Assembly (NCBI GenBank): GCA_964539025.1
Contig: CAZIFA010000001.1
Coordinates: 310,001 to 374,000 of the forward strand
DNA length: 64,000 nt
Reading direction: 5' to 3'
Origin: Micavibrio_A sp964539025
GTDB taxonomy: Bacteria > Pseudomonadota > Alphaproteobacteria > Micavibrionales > Micavibrionaceae
The notes below the pieces were generated by a model that worked only from the letters and a program-made list of their open reading frames with translations, was not told the DNA's origin and made no database searches. This document shows, piece after piece, positions 51,767-59,681 of the stretch (the stretch's first letter is position 1; every line of letters starts with the position of its first letter). The position numbers were made by a program, and so were the translations under genes.

Positions 51767-52932
51767 GGTGTCACCGGCAATGTAATGTCTAACGTAAATA
51801 CGCGTGGCTTCCATAGCGTCCTAACCCTAGGCAGGTCTTCGACAATCCTGCTGAGGCGGTCAGCGCCGTCAGCCAGTGTCCGTGCCGTTATTATCTGGGC
51901 GTCGGTTTTTAAACCGGATGTGATACCGCGAAGGAGAGCAGCCATGCCAGCATGATCTCTTGATATAACGATATTGTCCCCCTTCATTCTCTCTAAAATA
52001 GGCTGCATATTGTCGGCATAAGCGGGATGTCTGTCGAGCGCCTGCGTCCATATCTGCGTACGGGTCAACGGGATGCGGCCATATGCCTTGAATTCCTCAA
52101 TGGCCGAATTGATAGCCATGACGGTGCCGTAATAGGGCTTTTGTTTTTCAGCTATCCCATAGATCGCTGTGGCGCCCCTGATCGCCATGATGATTTTGGC
52201 GAATTGCAGCGTTCTTTCCTTATCGGGATTTTCCAGCAGCATCAGTTTTACGGCGATCATATCCGCCTGCGTTTCATCCGCGCCCATACAATGGGCGAAT
52301 TCATGGTAGCGGATGAACTGGATGAAATCGTCTTTGAATTCCATCGGCGGTGTTATTTTGCGTGTGTCGTCATCGTGGTGCAAAAACGCTTTGATCCACG
52401 CTTCGCCGTTGTGACTTCTGGATAGGTAGGAAACGACACATTTTGCCGAAACCCTGTTTTTTTCTGCTTGAAATCTGATGGCAATCGGGCCGACTTCATG
52501 ATCGAAATCTTTTACCCTGTATAGCGGTGCGCGGTTGCCTTCCTTGTAATGTTTCGAGCTATAATTTTTGGAAACCACTTGGATTAAATCCGGGGTGTTC
52601 AATAAGCCAAAGCTTGTTTTTTGCAATTGGCTCTGTAATTCCATCTGGAGATCGAAATCGTCGCGCTCCGCATTGGTGCCCCAATTGCCGCGGCTGGCGA
52701 TCTTGCCTTTTTTGTAATCGTCTATCTCTTCGTTATAGATTTCGGCGATATGGGACGTATGGCCATAAGAGTTTTGGAGTATTGTAATTTTATTGATAAG
52801 TGTTTTGCCGTTGTTCTGACGTTCTGCGGCGTTTGGCTGATCGGAGGCAGGTGAGCATGCCGAAAGTCCCGCCGCAGCAACGAGCGGAACGACGGGTGCA
52901 AAACTTACATATCTGAACATATCCCCCAACAT
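51763..52932 (-). CDS. HExxH lipoprotein, first of three paralogues
   Basis: A 389-residue predicted lipoprotein with lipobox GLSAC (Cys26, then Ser27, an outer-membrane-type signal). The zinc motif HEFAH is at 210-214 within HEFAHCMGADETQAD; Cys165 and Cys215 form the conserved pair. YYGTVMAIN and DHAGMAALL match the sisters. Two starts are possible: ATG 52932, six bases after a TATAGT box (leaderless), or ATG 52920, where GGGGGA lies too close. The overall family is unrecognised; only the metal motif suggests a peptidase. Confidence 0.75.
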   Translation of the reverse strand: MLGDMFRYVSFAPVVPLVAAAGLSACSPASDQPNAAERQNNGKTLINKITILQNSYGHTSHIAEIYNEEIDDYKKGKIASRGNWGTNAERDDFDLQMELQSQLQKTSFGLLNTPDLIQVVSKNYSSKHYKEGNRAPLYRVKDFDHEVGPIAIRFQAEKNRVSAKCVVSYLSRSHNGEAWIKAFLHHDDDTRKITPPMEFKDDFIQFIRYHEFAHCMGADETQADMIAVKLMLLENPDKERTLQFAKIIMAIRGATAIYGIAEKQKPYYGTVMAINSAIEEFKAYGRIPLTRTQIWTQALDRHPAYADNMQPILERMKGDNIVISRDHAGMAALLRGITSGLKTDAQIITARTLADGADRLSRIVEDLPRVRTLWKPRVFTLDITLPVTP

Positions 52933-53011
52933 AGCCGGACTATAGCAAAGCCATTTATTAAGGAAAAGAGGATTTGGGGCCGATCAGGATGCCGCTGCTA
53001 GAGGTCATCAG

Positions 53012-53458
53012 CTATTGATATGAAGCCACGGGCGCTGTTTGCCGAGAAGCCGGGCTGCCTACTTCTGTGGCGGATTTAACGCGCAGAAGAACCGTTTTGG
53101 CATCCGTTTTCCAAGCGGGCTTCTCCTTATCCTGATCGAGAAGGAGTATTCTAAGCCGTTCCGCTTCATCAGTGGCTGCCGAAATTTCTTCCTTCTTGGG
53201 GGCGGGGGCCGTAACCTGTGCATACGCCATCTCAATGCCTGCGCGGAAACTATGACGCTTTTCTACCGGTGTTACTATAAAGGCATTGACCAAGGCTGTG
53301 GTAATGTCGCAAATCGGTGCGGATCGTGCACAGTATCCTTCAATCTGCCGGAGCATCCATGCGGCAAAATTGCCTGCATCCTTGTTTTTCATGAAACATG
53401 ACATGTCCACAATGTCGTTTGTTCTTGCGAATGCACTTAGATCTATTTCTTTTCTCAT
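53012..53458 (-). CDS. Unrecognised protein with one copy of a repeat module
   Basis: A 148-residue soluble protein. ATG 53458 has AGGAAAAGTAAA ahead; the frame is open upstream into the neighbouring gene. Residues about 30-75 (FAAWMLRQIEGYC ... RHSFRAGIEMAYA) match the module found twice in the next protein upstream. The C-terminal third is Ala/Lys/Glu-rich and likely disordered. No known family. It lies between the unknown genes and the metalloprotease genes on one strand. Confidence 0.65.
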   Translation of the reverse strand: MRKEIDLSAFARTNDIVDMSCFMKNKDAGNFAAWMLRQIEGYCARSAPICDITTALVNAFIVTPVEKRHSFRAGIEMAYAQVTAPAPKKEEISAATDEAERLRILLLDQDKEKPAWKTDAKTVLLRVKSATEVGSPASRQTAPVASYQ

Positions 53459-53474
53459 TTTACTTTTCCTTCTT

Positions 53475-54248
53475 TTAAACGTTATGCAGGCCACGAGCCA
53501 TACGGATCGTGAAAAATTTTCCGGGATGTTCAACGGCTTCGATGTCCTGGGCCAGCTTTCTCAGCGCCATAACGCCTTTTGCATGTGTGAATGGGTGAAG
53601 CATGGTTATCGCCTGAAGGCATCCGCGCCGGAAATTGGGGCGAGCTTCCATGTGAACATCGTTTTTAAAGACGCTAGATAAGAATTCATGGATATTGCTG
53701 GAACCTAAATCTGTTTCGCAGGCTTCTTTGGCTGTATCGAAAAGCCATTGCGCAAATACATCTTCACTTTGTTCGCGGGATCTAATTTTTTCATAGGAAA
53801 GTTCGCGTTTTACATCGTAGGTGAAATAGTGCATAGGCGATTTAAGTCTTTCAGCAAAGTTGCCGAAGTTCTTTTCAGCAATAACATCGACGGCGCCCAC
53901 GGCTTTGATATGGGCGCATAGACGCATGATGGATGTCGCAATCTGCGCGTCCTGATTGTTGTAAAAATTCAGGCTGATCAAGGCTTCGAAACATCCATCC
54001 CGGAAGGCATCGCGGCTTTCAACGGGGAGTGCTTCATAGGCATCGGCCAAATTGTCCTCGATCGTTGTGTCGCGCAGGTCGATTTTATGGACGATTTCTT
54101 CTTCGGGAAAAGCGCGGCGACCTTTTCCTTCTAATAAATATTCTCTCAAGCCGCGAAGCAGCCATTGGGCGTGTTCTTCGGCGGTGCGGTCGCGCAGCGG
54201 CTTGATAGTAGAAGATTCTTTGTGTTGCAGTGTCAAGTTTGCAGTCAT
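53475..54248 (-). CDS. Unrecognised protein with two copies of a repeat module
   Basis: A 257-residue soluble helical protein. Two halves are similar: the first has HAQWLLRGLREYL and ESRDAFRDGCFEALISL, the second FAQWLFDTAKEAC and EARPNFRRGCLQAITML, showing an internal duplication of roughly 80-100 residues. A single copy is in the neighbouring 148-residue protein. No signal peptide. AAGAG seven bases before the ATG supports the start. Function unknown. Confidence 0.68.
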   Translation of the reverse strand: MTANLTLQHKESSTIKPLRDRTAEEHAQWLLRGLREYLLEGKGRRAFPEEEIVHKIDLRDTTIEDNLADAYEALPVESRDAFRDGCFEALISLNFYNNQDAQIATSIMRLCAHIKAVGAVDVIAEKNFGNFAERLKSPMHYFTYDVKRELSYEKIRSREQSEDVFAQWLFDTAKEACETDLGSSNIHEFLSSVFKNDVHMEARPNFRRGCLQAITMLHPFTHAKGVMALRKLAQDIEAVEHPGKFFTIRMARGLHNV

Positions 54249-54275
54249 AATTACACTCTTTTCTAAGTTGTTTTA

Positions 54276-55217
54276 TTATTGTGGCAACATCGTAGGGCCG
54301 CTTGCAGTAACTTCTCGCCTCTCTTGTCCTAGCTCCATTTTATAAACTTCTTGTTTATGTTCTTCGTTACGCGCACTGCGAACGAAAGGTGACCAGAAAA
54401 ACACACCCGTCTGGCGAACCTTGAAATGTCCTCTAACGAGGGCGGCGGCCATTTCACGGGCGGCTTCTGTTGCGGACATTCCTCCACGTATTACGCGGGC
54501 AATGTCAAAACGAATTGTGTTTAATGAAACCTTTTCTTCTTTTCCGTTTTTGCGGCGTTTTCGGTTGATTTTCTCAAAATCATCTTCGGGAGGTTCTACC
54601 TTTAGAATTTTGGAGCGGCTGTTTAACAGAAAAAGCGCGCTTAGTGCTGGCACACAAATGCGATTCACATAGCCAGCGGGGCCTTCAGGTTCATATCTTC
54701 GTGGAGATAAGCTGACCAGCCGTTGATTAACCATGCGAAAGCCATCGGGTGTAACCACTGTGTGATATGCCCCATCTTCATAAAGTGGCATATGGTTAGT
54801 TGTTGCGAACGATTGAGCGTATTTAATATGCATCCCATCGTCTTGCTTTTTAATTAGCCAACCAACTCTTAGGCTGTCCCCGGGTAAAGAAAATTCTATC
54901 CATGTTGGATTGTGCGGAGGTTCGGCAAATTTGAGGGCTTTAAGTATAGTTTCCTCTGGTGTTTTGTTCATTTTTTGTATCGCATCAGCTACGTTCTGAT
55001 CTATCGTAAAACGTATTGCTTTTTTGACATCGGGGGCAAGTAAACACACGTCCTTAAGCATGCCGACGGCGTGCATAAGAGAATCACCAGCTTGGTCGCG
55101 ATTCACTTTGTCTTTTACAGCATGCAGAAACATCTCAGCAAAGCGGTATTTAGTTGCTTCTTCCTTAATGGAAAGATTATACGCCGTATCGATGATTGCC
55201 TGCGCTAAAGAACCCAT
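54276..55217 (-). CDS. Unrecognised 313-residue protein
   Basis: Soluble protein with a helical first third, a middle beta-rich part (TWIEFSLPGDSLRVGWLI) and a C-terminal VRGHFKVRQTGVFFWSPFVR stretch that recalls uncharacterised phage-encoded proteins with RGHF...GxxWW endings; that likeness is from memory and weak. GGGAG eight bases before the ATG supports the start. It begins three bases after the rimO stop and is probably cotranscribed with it. Confidence 0.66.
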   Translation of the reverse strand: MGSLAQAIIDTAYNLSIKEEATKYRFAEMFLHAVKDKVNRDQAGDSLMHAVGMLKDVCLLAPDVKKAIRFTIDQNVADAIQKMNKTPEETILKALKFAEPPHNPTWIEFSLPGDSLRVGWLIKKQDDGMHIKYAQSFATTNHMPLYEDGAYHTVVTPDGFRMVNQRLVSLSPRRYEPEGPAGYVNRICVPALSALFLLNSRSKILKVEPPEDDFEKINRKRRKNGKEEKVSLNTIRFDIARVIRGGMSATEAAREMAAALVRGHFKVRQTGVFFWSPFVRSARNEEHKQEVYKMELGQERREVTASGPTMLPQ

Positions 55218-55220
55218 GCT

Positions 55221-56558
55221 TTAACTCCCAGCCGGTACGCCAAAAAGGTCGTAATCGTCGGCGTCTTCAATGGTGGCTTTAATGATGTCGCCTTGTTTTA
55301 GATGGCCGGCATCGCGCAGGTAAACTTTGCCGTCGATCTCTGGCGCGTCGCCTTCGGAGCGCGCGTCCGCGCCGCCGTCTTCGCCGATTTCATCGATGAT
55401 AACGTTGATGGTTTTGCCGACTTTCTTTTGCAGCTTGTCGGCGCTGATCTTTTGCTGGACGGCCATGAAGCGTTCGAAGCGTTCTTCGGTCACTTCTTTG
55501 GGCACTTGCAACTCAATCTCGTTCGATTTTGCGCCCGCAACAGGTTCGTATTTGAATGCGCCGACGCGGTCGAGCTGCACTTCTTCGAGCCAGTCCAGCA
55601 TATACTGGAAATGCTCTTCGGTTTCACCGGGATGGCCGACGATGAAGGAGGATCGGATGGTGAGATCGGGGCACATCACGCGCCAGTTCTTGATGCGCTC
55701 GACCGTTTTTTCCTGATGCGCGGGGCGGCGCATGAGTTTCAACACTTCCGGGTGTGCGTGCTGGAACGGGATGTCGATATAGGGCAGGATTTTGCCTTCG
55801 TTCATCAGCGGGATGGCTTTATCGACATGCGGGTAGGGGTAGACGTAGTGCAGACGCACCCAGATACCGAGTTCGCCCAGCGCTTCGCATAGATCTTGAA
55901 ACTTCGTCGCCCACTTCTTGCCCTTCCATCCGAATTCCTGATATTTCAGGTCGACGCCGTACGCCGACGTATCTTGTGAAATCACGAGCAGTTCTTTGAC
56001 GCCCGCGCGTGCGAGGTTCTCGGCTTCGGCGATCACATGATGGATCGGGCGCGAAACCAGATCGCCGCGCAAGGACGGGATGATGCAGAACGAACAGCGG
56101 TTATTGCATCCTTCGGAGATTTTCAGATACGCGTAATGGCGCGGCGTGAGTTTCAATCCTTCGGGCGGGACGAGGTCCATAAACGGATCGTGCAGCGGCG
56201 GCACGGCGTCGTGTACGGCATTCACAACCTGTTCATACTGATGCGCGCCGGTGACGGCCAGCACATCGGGGAACTTGTTCATGATGAATTCGGGTTCTTT
56301 ACCCATGCAGCCCGTGACGATGACACGGCCGTTTTGTTTCATCGCCGTGCCGATGGCATCCAGCGATTCTTCCTTGGCGGAATCGAGGAACCCGCACGTG
56401 TTTACGATGACGACATCCGCGTCATCGTATTTGCCCGACATTTCGTAACCCTCGGACCGCAGCTTGGTCAAAATCCGTTCGGAATCGACCAATGCCTTGG
56501 GGCAGCCGAGGCTTATCATGCCTATCTTGGGGGAGGGTTTATGGGCAGTGTCTTTCAT
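55221..56558 (-). CDS. rimO: Ribosomal protein S12 (Asp89) methylthiotransferase
   Basis: A radical SAM enzyme that adds a methylthio group to ribosomal protein S12. The 445-residue protein has the N-terminal UPF0004 domain with three Cys (MISLGCPKALVDSE, VNTCGFLDSA, VTGCMG), the radical SAM CxxxCxxC as ISEGCNNRCSFCIIP, and a C-terminal TRAM domain. LGCPKALVDSE distinguishes RimO from MiaB. ATG 56558 is the likely start; an in-frame ATG four codons earlier is possible. No ribosome-binding site precedes either. Confidence 0.95.
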   Translation of the reverse strand: MKDTAHKPSPKIGMISLGCPKALVDSERILTKLRSEGYEMSGKYDDADVVIVNTCGFLDSAKEESLDAIGTAMKQNGRVIVTGCMGKEPEFIMNKFPDVLAVTGAHQYEQVVNAVHDAVPPLHDPFMDLVPPEGLKLTPRHYAYLKISEGCNNRCSFCIIPSLRGDLVSRPIHHVIAEAENLARAGVKELLVISQDTSAYGVDLKYQEFGWKGKKWATKFQDLCEALGELGIWVRLHYVYPYPHVDKAIPLMNEGKILPYIDIPFQHAHPEVLKLMRRPAHQEKTVERIKNWRVMCPDLTIRSSFIVGHPGETEEHFQYMLDWLEEVQLDRVGAFKYEPVAGAKSNEIELQVPKEVTEERFERFMAVQQKISADKLQKKVGKTINVIIDEIGEDGGADARSEGDAPEIDGKVYLRDAGHLKQGDIIKATIEDADDYDLFGVPAGS

Positions 56559-57030
56559 GGCGCGGACCATACAGGAATCCGGGGTTTTTTGGCGAGGAAA
56601 ATCGCATGTAAGCGTGGGGTGGGGGTTGTGTCGCGATTTATCAGTTCGTTTTGCCGGTTTTTTCGGGCCTCCGTGCTTAAGCAAAAACTTAAGTTGTTGA
56701 TTTTCCATGAAGTCTGTTCAGTTCGTTCCGCGGAATTTGAAACGCGCGGGTGGTTTTGGTCAGGATTAACCGAATTTGTCATGCCCGCCTTGTGTGGGCA
56801 TCCGGTTTGCCGGATCCCCGCCGTTGGTGTCCTGCTTCGCAGGACCGCGGGGATGACAGCGTGGTGGGTGTGGGTTTGGAAGGCGGGTTGTGAAAACATC
56901 ACCCAATATAGGATTATATTCATAATTTGTCAAGGCTATGCGTTCCACGGCCTTGGATTTTGCTTTTGTTAAGACTTGCATGGTATTTTTGTTATGAAAA
57001 TAATATATATAAGGCAAGGAGGAGTGCATT
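56559..57030. other. Intergenic region with one palindrome and a promoter-like stretch
   Basis: 470 bp between rimO and the 56-residue gene. It holds the repeat at 56777-56858, a small CTTAAG-CAAAAA-CTTAAG hairpin near 56685 and a strongly AT-rich tract at 56980-57012 that probably contains the promoter of the small gene. No reading frame with support was found. Confidence 0.6.
56777..56858. repeat. TGTCATGCCC/GGGGATGACA palindrome
   Basis: Starts TGTCATGCCCGCC, ends CGCGGGGATGACA, with facing GGATCC at the centre and a TGCTTCGCA hairpin; it is related to 12057-12140. Confidence 0.75.
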
Positions 57031-57201
57031 ATGCCTAATGATATTGAAACCAATGTTAATCTTAGGGGCTCGTTTCAGGGCGTTGCATCTCTGCCTCCTG
57101 CCACTCCTCTCCCTATTTTTCAGGGGCCAGATGGGAATCCTTTGTCGCTAGATTCCAATCTTAAAGGATCAGGTTTGTTCGGTCCCGGCGGACGTCGCTG
57201 A
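57031..57201 (+). CDS. Small protein of 56 residues, unrecognised
   Basis: Has a strong AAGGAGGAG six bases before the ATG and its own terminator. The product (MPNDIETNVNLRG ... GLFGPGGRR) is Pro/Gly/Leu-rich, uncharged in the middle and probably unstructured, with no signal peptide. The AT-rich promoter region and the signals on both sides argue for real expression. Function unknown. Confidence 0.6.
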   Translation: MPNDIETNVNLRGSFQGVASLPPATPLPIFQGPDGNPLSLDSNLKGSGLFGPGGRR

Positions 57202-57230
57202 TAGGATCGCTAGAATCTTTTTAAGCAAAG

Positions 57231-57258
57231 AATTGCCATCCTGTCGGGATGGCAATTT
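57231..57258 (+). terminator. Rho-independent terminator
   Basis: Arms AATTGCCATCC and GGATGGCAATT followed by T-rich sequence; it serves the 56-residue gene and, on the other strand, lies just after the outer-membrane factor stop. Confidence 0.85.
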
Positions 57259-57261
57259 TGT

Positions 57262-58680
57262 TTATTGGGCGGCTGCAGGCGCTTGCGCCTTCATCGGAAT
57301 GACATCGGTGTTTTCCGCCCAGCCGCCACCCAGCGCTTTGTACAGATCGACGGACGCAGCGAGGCGATCATTCTTCGTCTGGATGTAAGTGTCTTCGGCG
57401 GCGAGCATTGTGCGGCGCGCATCGAGCAGCGTCTGGAAGTCGATAGAGCCGACATCATATTGCTGTTTGGATAAATCATACGCTTTCTTGGCTTCGTTCA
57501 TCGCGGTTTCGAGCGATGTTTCGCGGCTCTGCGATGTTTTTACGCCAGCCAGCGCATCTTCGACATCTTTGAACGATGTTAAAATTGTCTTGCGGTAGTT
57601 CTCAACAAGCTCAGCTTTACGCGCCTTGGTGTAATCAAGATTGCCTTCGAGCAATCCGCCCTTGAAGATCGGCGCGACGAGACCCGACAAAAGCGAGATT
57701 GTCGTGGTCGCGGGATCGCCGATGGGCGTGGCCGCTATGCCAAGATCAAGCCCGATATTGAGTTGCGGGAAAAAGGCCGCGCGCGCCGCGCCGATATCGG
57801 CGTTGGCGGCTTTCAAATTCGCTTCGGCGCTGCGTATATCCGGGCGGCGTTCCAATAACGATGAGGGCTGGCCCGGCGCGACTTGCGGCACAGGCAGCGT
57901 GCGTAAATCTTTGCCTGCGATTTGCAGAGAAGAGGGCGCTTTGCCGACGAGAACGGCGAGTGCGCTTCTTGCGACTTTCAAGCGTAATTCCATCGCGGCG
58001 CGGGCGGCTTCGGAACTGGCCAGATAGGATTTTTGTTGGGAGACATCGAGCGCTGTGGTGGCGCCTGCATCAAAACGCGCCTGAACGATGCGCAGGAGTT
58101 CTTTCGAACTTTCCAAATTCTGGTCGGCGATTTTCAAACGTTCTTCGAGGTTAAGGACGTTAAAATAGCCTTTGGCCGTATCGCTCATCACCACCAGAGC
58201 GGTGGCATCACGCGAAAACTCGCTGGCCTCAAGATCGGCTTCATCGGAAGCGATTTCCGCGCGGTTCATGCCGAACAGATCGAGTTCATACCCGACGGAT
58301 AAGCCCGCGTTATACGTGGTGTCGGATGTGTCGTTGGCCCTTGGCACGTTGATTTTGTTATAGCCCGCGTTGCCCGAAGCATCGATGGAGGGCAGGAGTT
58401 GCGCGCCGGAACTGCGCAGGATTGCGCGGGCTTGTTCCACGCGCTGAATCGCCGCGCCGAGATCGTTATTTTTCGCGAGCGCTTCGCTCATCAGCGTGTT
58501 TAGTTCCGCGCTGTTAAAACTCTTCCACCAATCCTTGGCGATCTGAGTCGGTTCGGACGCCGAAGACTCGCTCCAGCCCGCCGGGACATCGGCGCTTGGG
58601 CGTTCGTAATCTGGGATCATAGAGCAGCCCGAGAGCAGGGCCGCGAACAGAATTGGGTAAATAAGTCTTTGTTTTGTCAT
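57262..58680 (-). CDS. Outer-membrane efflux lipoprotein (TolC/NodT family)
   Basis: The exit duct of a tripartite efflux pump. The 472-residue protein starts with a signal peptide and lipobox LLSGC (Cys near 19), then SMIPDYERPSADVPAGW, typical of the NodT/OprM group, and two outer-membrane-factor repeats with long coiled helices (LASSEAARAAMELRLKVARSALAVLVG; LLERRPDIRSAEANL). ATG 58680 has GAAAG six bases before. No RND pump or membrane-fusion gene lies in the window. A TetR-type operator is upstream. Confidence 0.93.
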   Translation of the reverse strand: MTKQRLIYPILFAALLSGCSMIPDYERPSADVPAGWSESSASEPTQIAKDWWKSFNSAELNTLMSEALAKNNDLGAAIQRVEQARAILRSSGAQLLPSIDASGNAGYNKINVPRANDTSDTTYNAGLSVGYELDLFGMNRAEIASDEADLEASEFSRDATALVVMSDTAKGYFNVLNLEERLKIADQNLESSKELLRIVQARFDAGATTALDVSQQKSYLASSEAARAAMELRLKVARSALAVLVGKAPSSLQIAGKDLRTLPVPQVAPGQPSSLLERRPDIRSAEANLKAANADIGAARAAFFPQLNIGLDLGIAATPIGDPATTTISLLSGLVAPIFKGGLLEGNLDYTKARKAELVENYRKTILTSFKDVEDALAGVKTSQSRETSLETAMNEAKKAYDLSKQQYDVGSIDFQTLLDARRTMLAAEDTYIQTKNDRLAASVDLYKALGGGWAENTDVIPMKAQAPAAAQ

Positions 58681-58755
58681 CTTAATCTTTCGAAAGGGAC
58701 AGGTCTTTCGCGCCTTATGTTGGAGCACAATACACGAATTTCTGAGATTGAAATA

Positions 58756-58767
58756 GACCGTTCGGTC
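58756..58767. promoter_or_regulatory. Putative TetR-family operator
   Basis: GACCG-TT-CGGTC, perfect five-base arms inside ATAGACCGTTCGGTCAA, about 75 bp before the outer-membrane factor start. GACCG/CGGTC palindromes are typical of TetR-type repressors of efflux genes; the regulator is not in the window. Confidence 0.55.
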
Positions 58768-58873
58768 AAAAAACCAGACCCTGGTGTGCATTTTTCTTTG
58801 TACGGGGGAGAAGGGGGATTCCTTTCCCCGATATCTGTCATCCTGGCGAGGGCCGTGATTGTCCAAACCATAA

Positions 58874-58947
58874 TTTAACACGAAGCACACGAAGATTATT
58901 AAAAAGCTTTGTGATTTTCATGGTCTTCATGTACTTCGTGTTAAAAT
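58874..58947. repeat. AT-rich long inverted repeat (AACACGAAG class)
   Basis: TTTAACACGAAGCACACGAAGA and its inverted partner TCTTCATGTACTTCGTGTTAAA enclose an AT-rich loop. It lies in the 345-bp gap between the outer-membrane factor and the NFU gene, which otherwise holds only the operator and promoters. A single CGAAGACACGAA word recurs near 30003. Confidence 0.7.
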
Positions 58948-58990
58948 TCAATTGCAGGCACAGTCCCAAGGGAACGAATGGGTATAATCC

Positions 58991-59019
58991 TTGATTTTTA
59001 AGGACCATCGTCCTAGATA
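58991..59019 (+). promoter_or_regulatory. Leaderless-type promoter of the NFU gene
   Basis: -35 TTGATT (58991-58996), a 17-bp spacer and -10 TAGATA (59014-59019). The ATG follows after six bases (TCCCTC) with no ribosome-binding site. Confidence 0.52.
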
Positions 59020-59025
59020 TCCCTC

Positions 59026-59577
59026 ATGTTCATCCAGACCGAAAACACGCCAAACCCATCGACCGTGAAATTCATTCCGGGCGTTACCGTCATGGAGTCC
59101 GGCGTGGCCGAATTTATGGACGAAGTTTCGGCCAAAAAATCACCGCTGGCGATGCGCATCTTTGCGATCAACGGTGTGCAGAGCGTGTTCTTCGGCAATG
59201 ATTTTGTTTCGGTCACGAAAAACGACCGGATTCAATGGACCGATCTGAAAGCGCCGATTTTGGCCGCCGTCATGCAACACTTCACGATGAAGGAACCGTT
59301 GTTCCGCGAAGGCCACGCCCAAAACGCCAATGACGATCTGCTGGATGAAATTTCAAAACAGATCAAGGAACTGATCGATAAACGCGTGCGTCCGGCTGTC
59401 GCCATGGATGGCGGCGATATCGTGTTTGAAAAATTCGAACAGGGAATTGTTTACTTAAAAATGCACGGCGCGTGCTCTGGCTGCCCGTCTTCTACTGTGA
59501 CGCTCAAGAACGGTGTTGAAAATATGCTCCGCCATTACGTGCCCGAAGTTCTCGAAGTCCGCCAGTCGGTGGAGTAA
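59026..59577 (+). CDS. NFU-type iron-sulfur cluster scaffold/carrier
   Basis: A 183-residue protein with the eukaryote-like two-domain layout: an N-terminal Nfu_N domain (MFIQTENTPNPSTVKFIPG) and a C-terminal NifU-like domain with the cluster-binding CxxC in HGACSGCPSSTVTLKNGVE preceded by RPAVAMDGGDI. It carries [4Fe-4S] clusters to targets; lipoyl-synthesis and complex I proteins are known clients of relatives. It is closest in design to mitochondrial NFU1 and alphaproteobacterial homologues. Confidence 0.93.
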   Translation: MFIQTENTPNPSTVKFIPGVTVMESGVAEFMDEVSAKKSPLAMRIFAINGVQSVFFGNDFVSVTKNDRIQWTDLKAPILAAVMQHFTMKEPLFREGHAQNANDDLLDEISKQIKELIDKRVRPAVAMDGGDIVFEKFEQGIVYLKMHGACSGCPSSTVTLKNGVENMLRHYVPEVLEVRQSVE

Positions 59578-59584
59578 CCAGCAC

Positions 59585-59671
59585 TGTCATCCCGACTGAA
59601 GCGAAGCGGAATGGAGGGATCTTTGACAGATCGGTTAGACCAAAGATCCCTCGACTTCGCTCGGGATGACA
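59585..59671 (+). repeat. 87-bp TGTCATCCCGA palindrome, left of deacetylase gene
   Basis: Starts TGTCATCCCGACTGAAGCG, ends CTTCGCTCGGGATGACA. It is a near-identical inverted copy of 60893-60979 (same length; differences confined to the central 20 or so bases). The two enclose the deacetylase-like gene. Confidence 0.88.
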
Positions 59672-59681
59672 ATTTTGGGAT

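Noticed and set aside
54276..55217. Prophage remnant around the 313-residue gene
   Set aside because: Only a weak likeness to phage proteins at one C-terminal motif; no integrase, terminase, capsid or tail genes, and the gene is contiguous with rimO.
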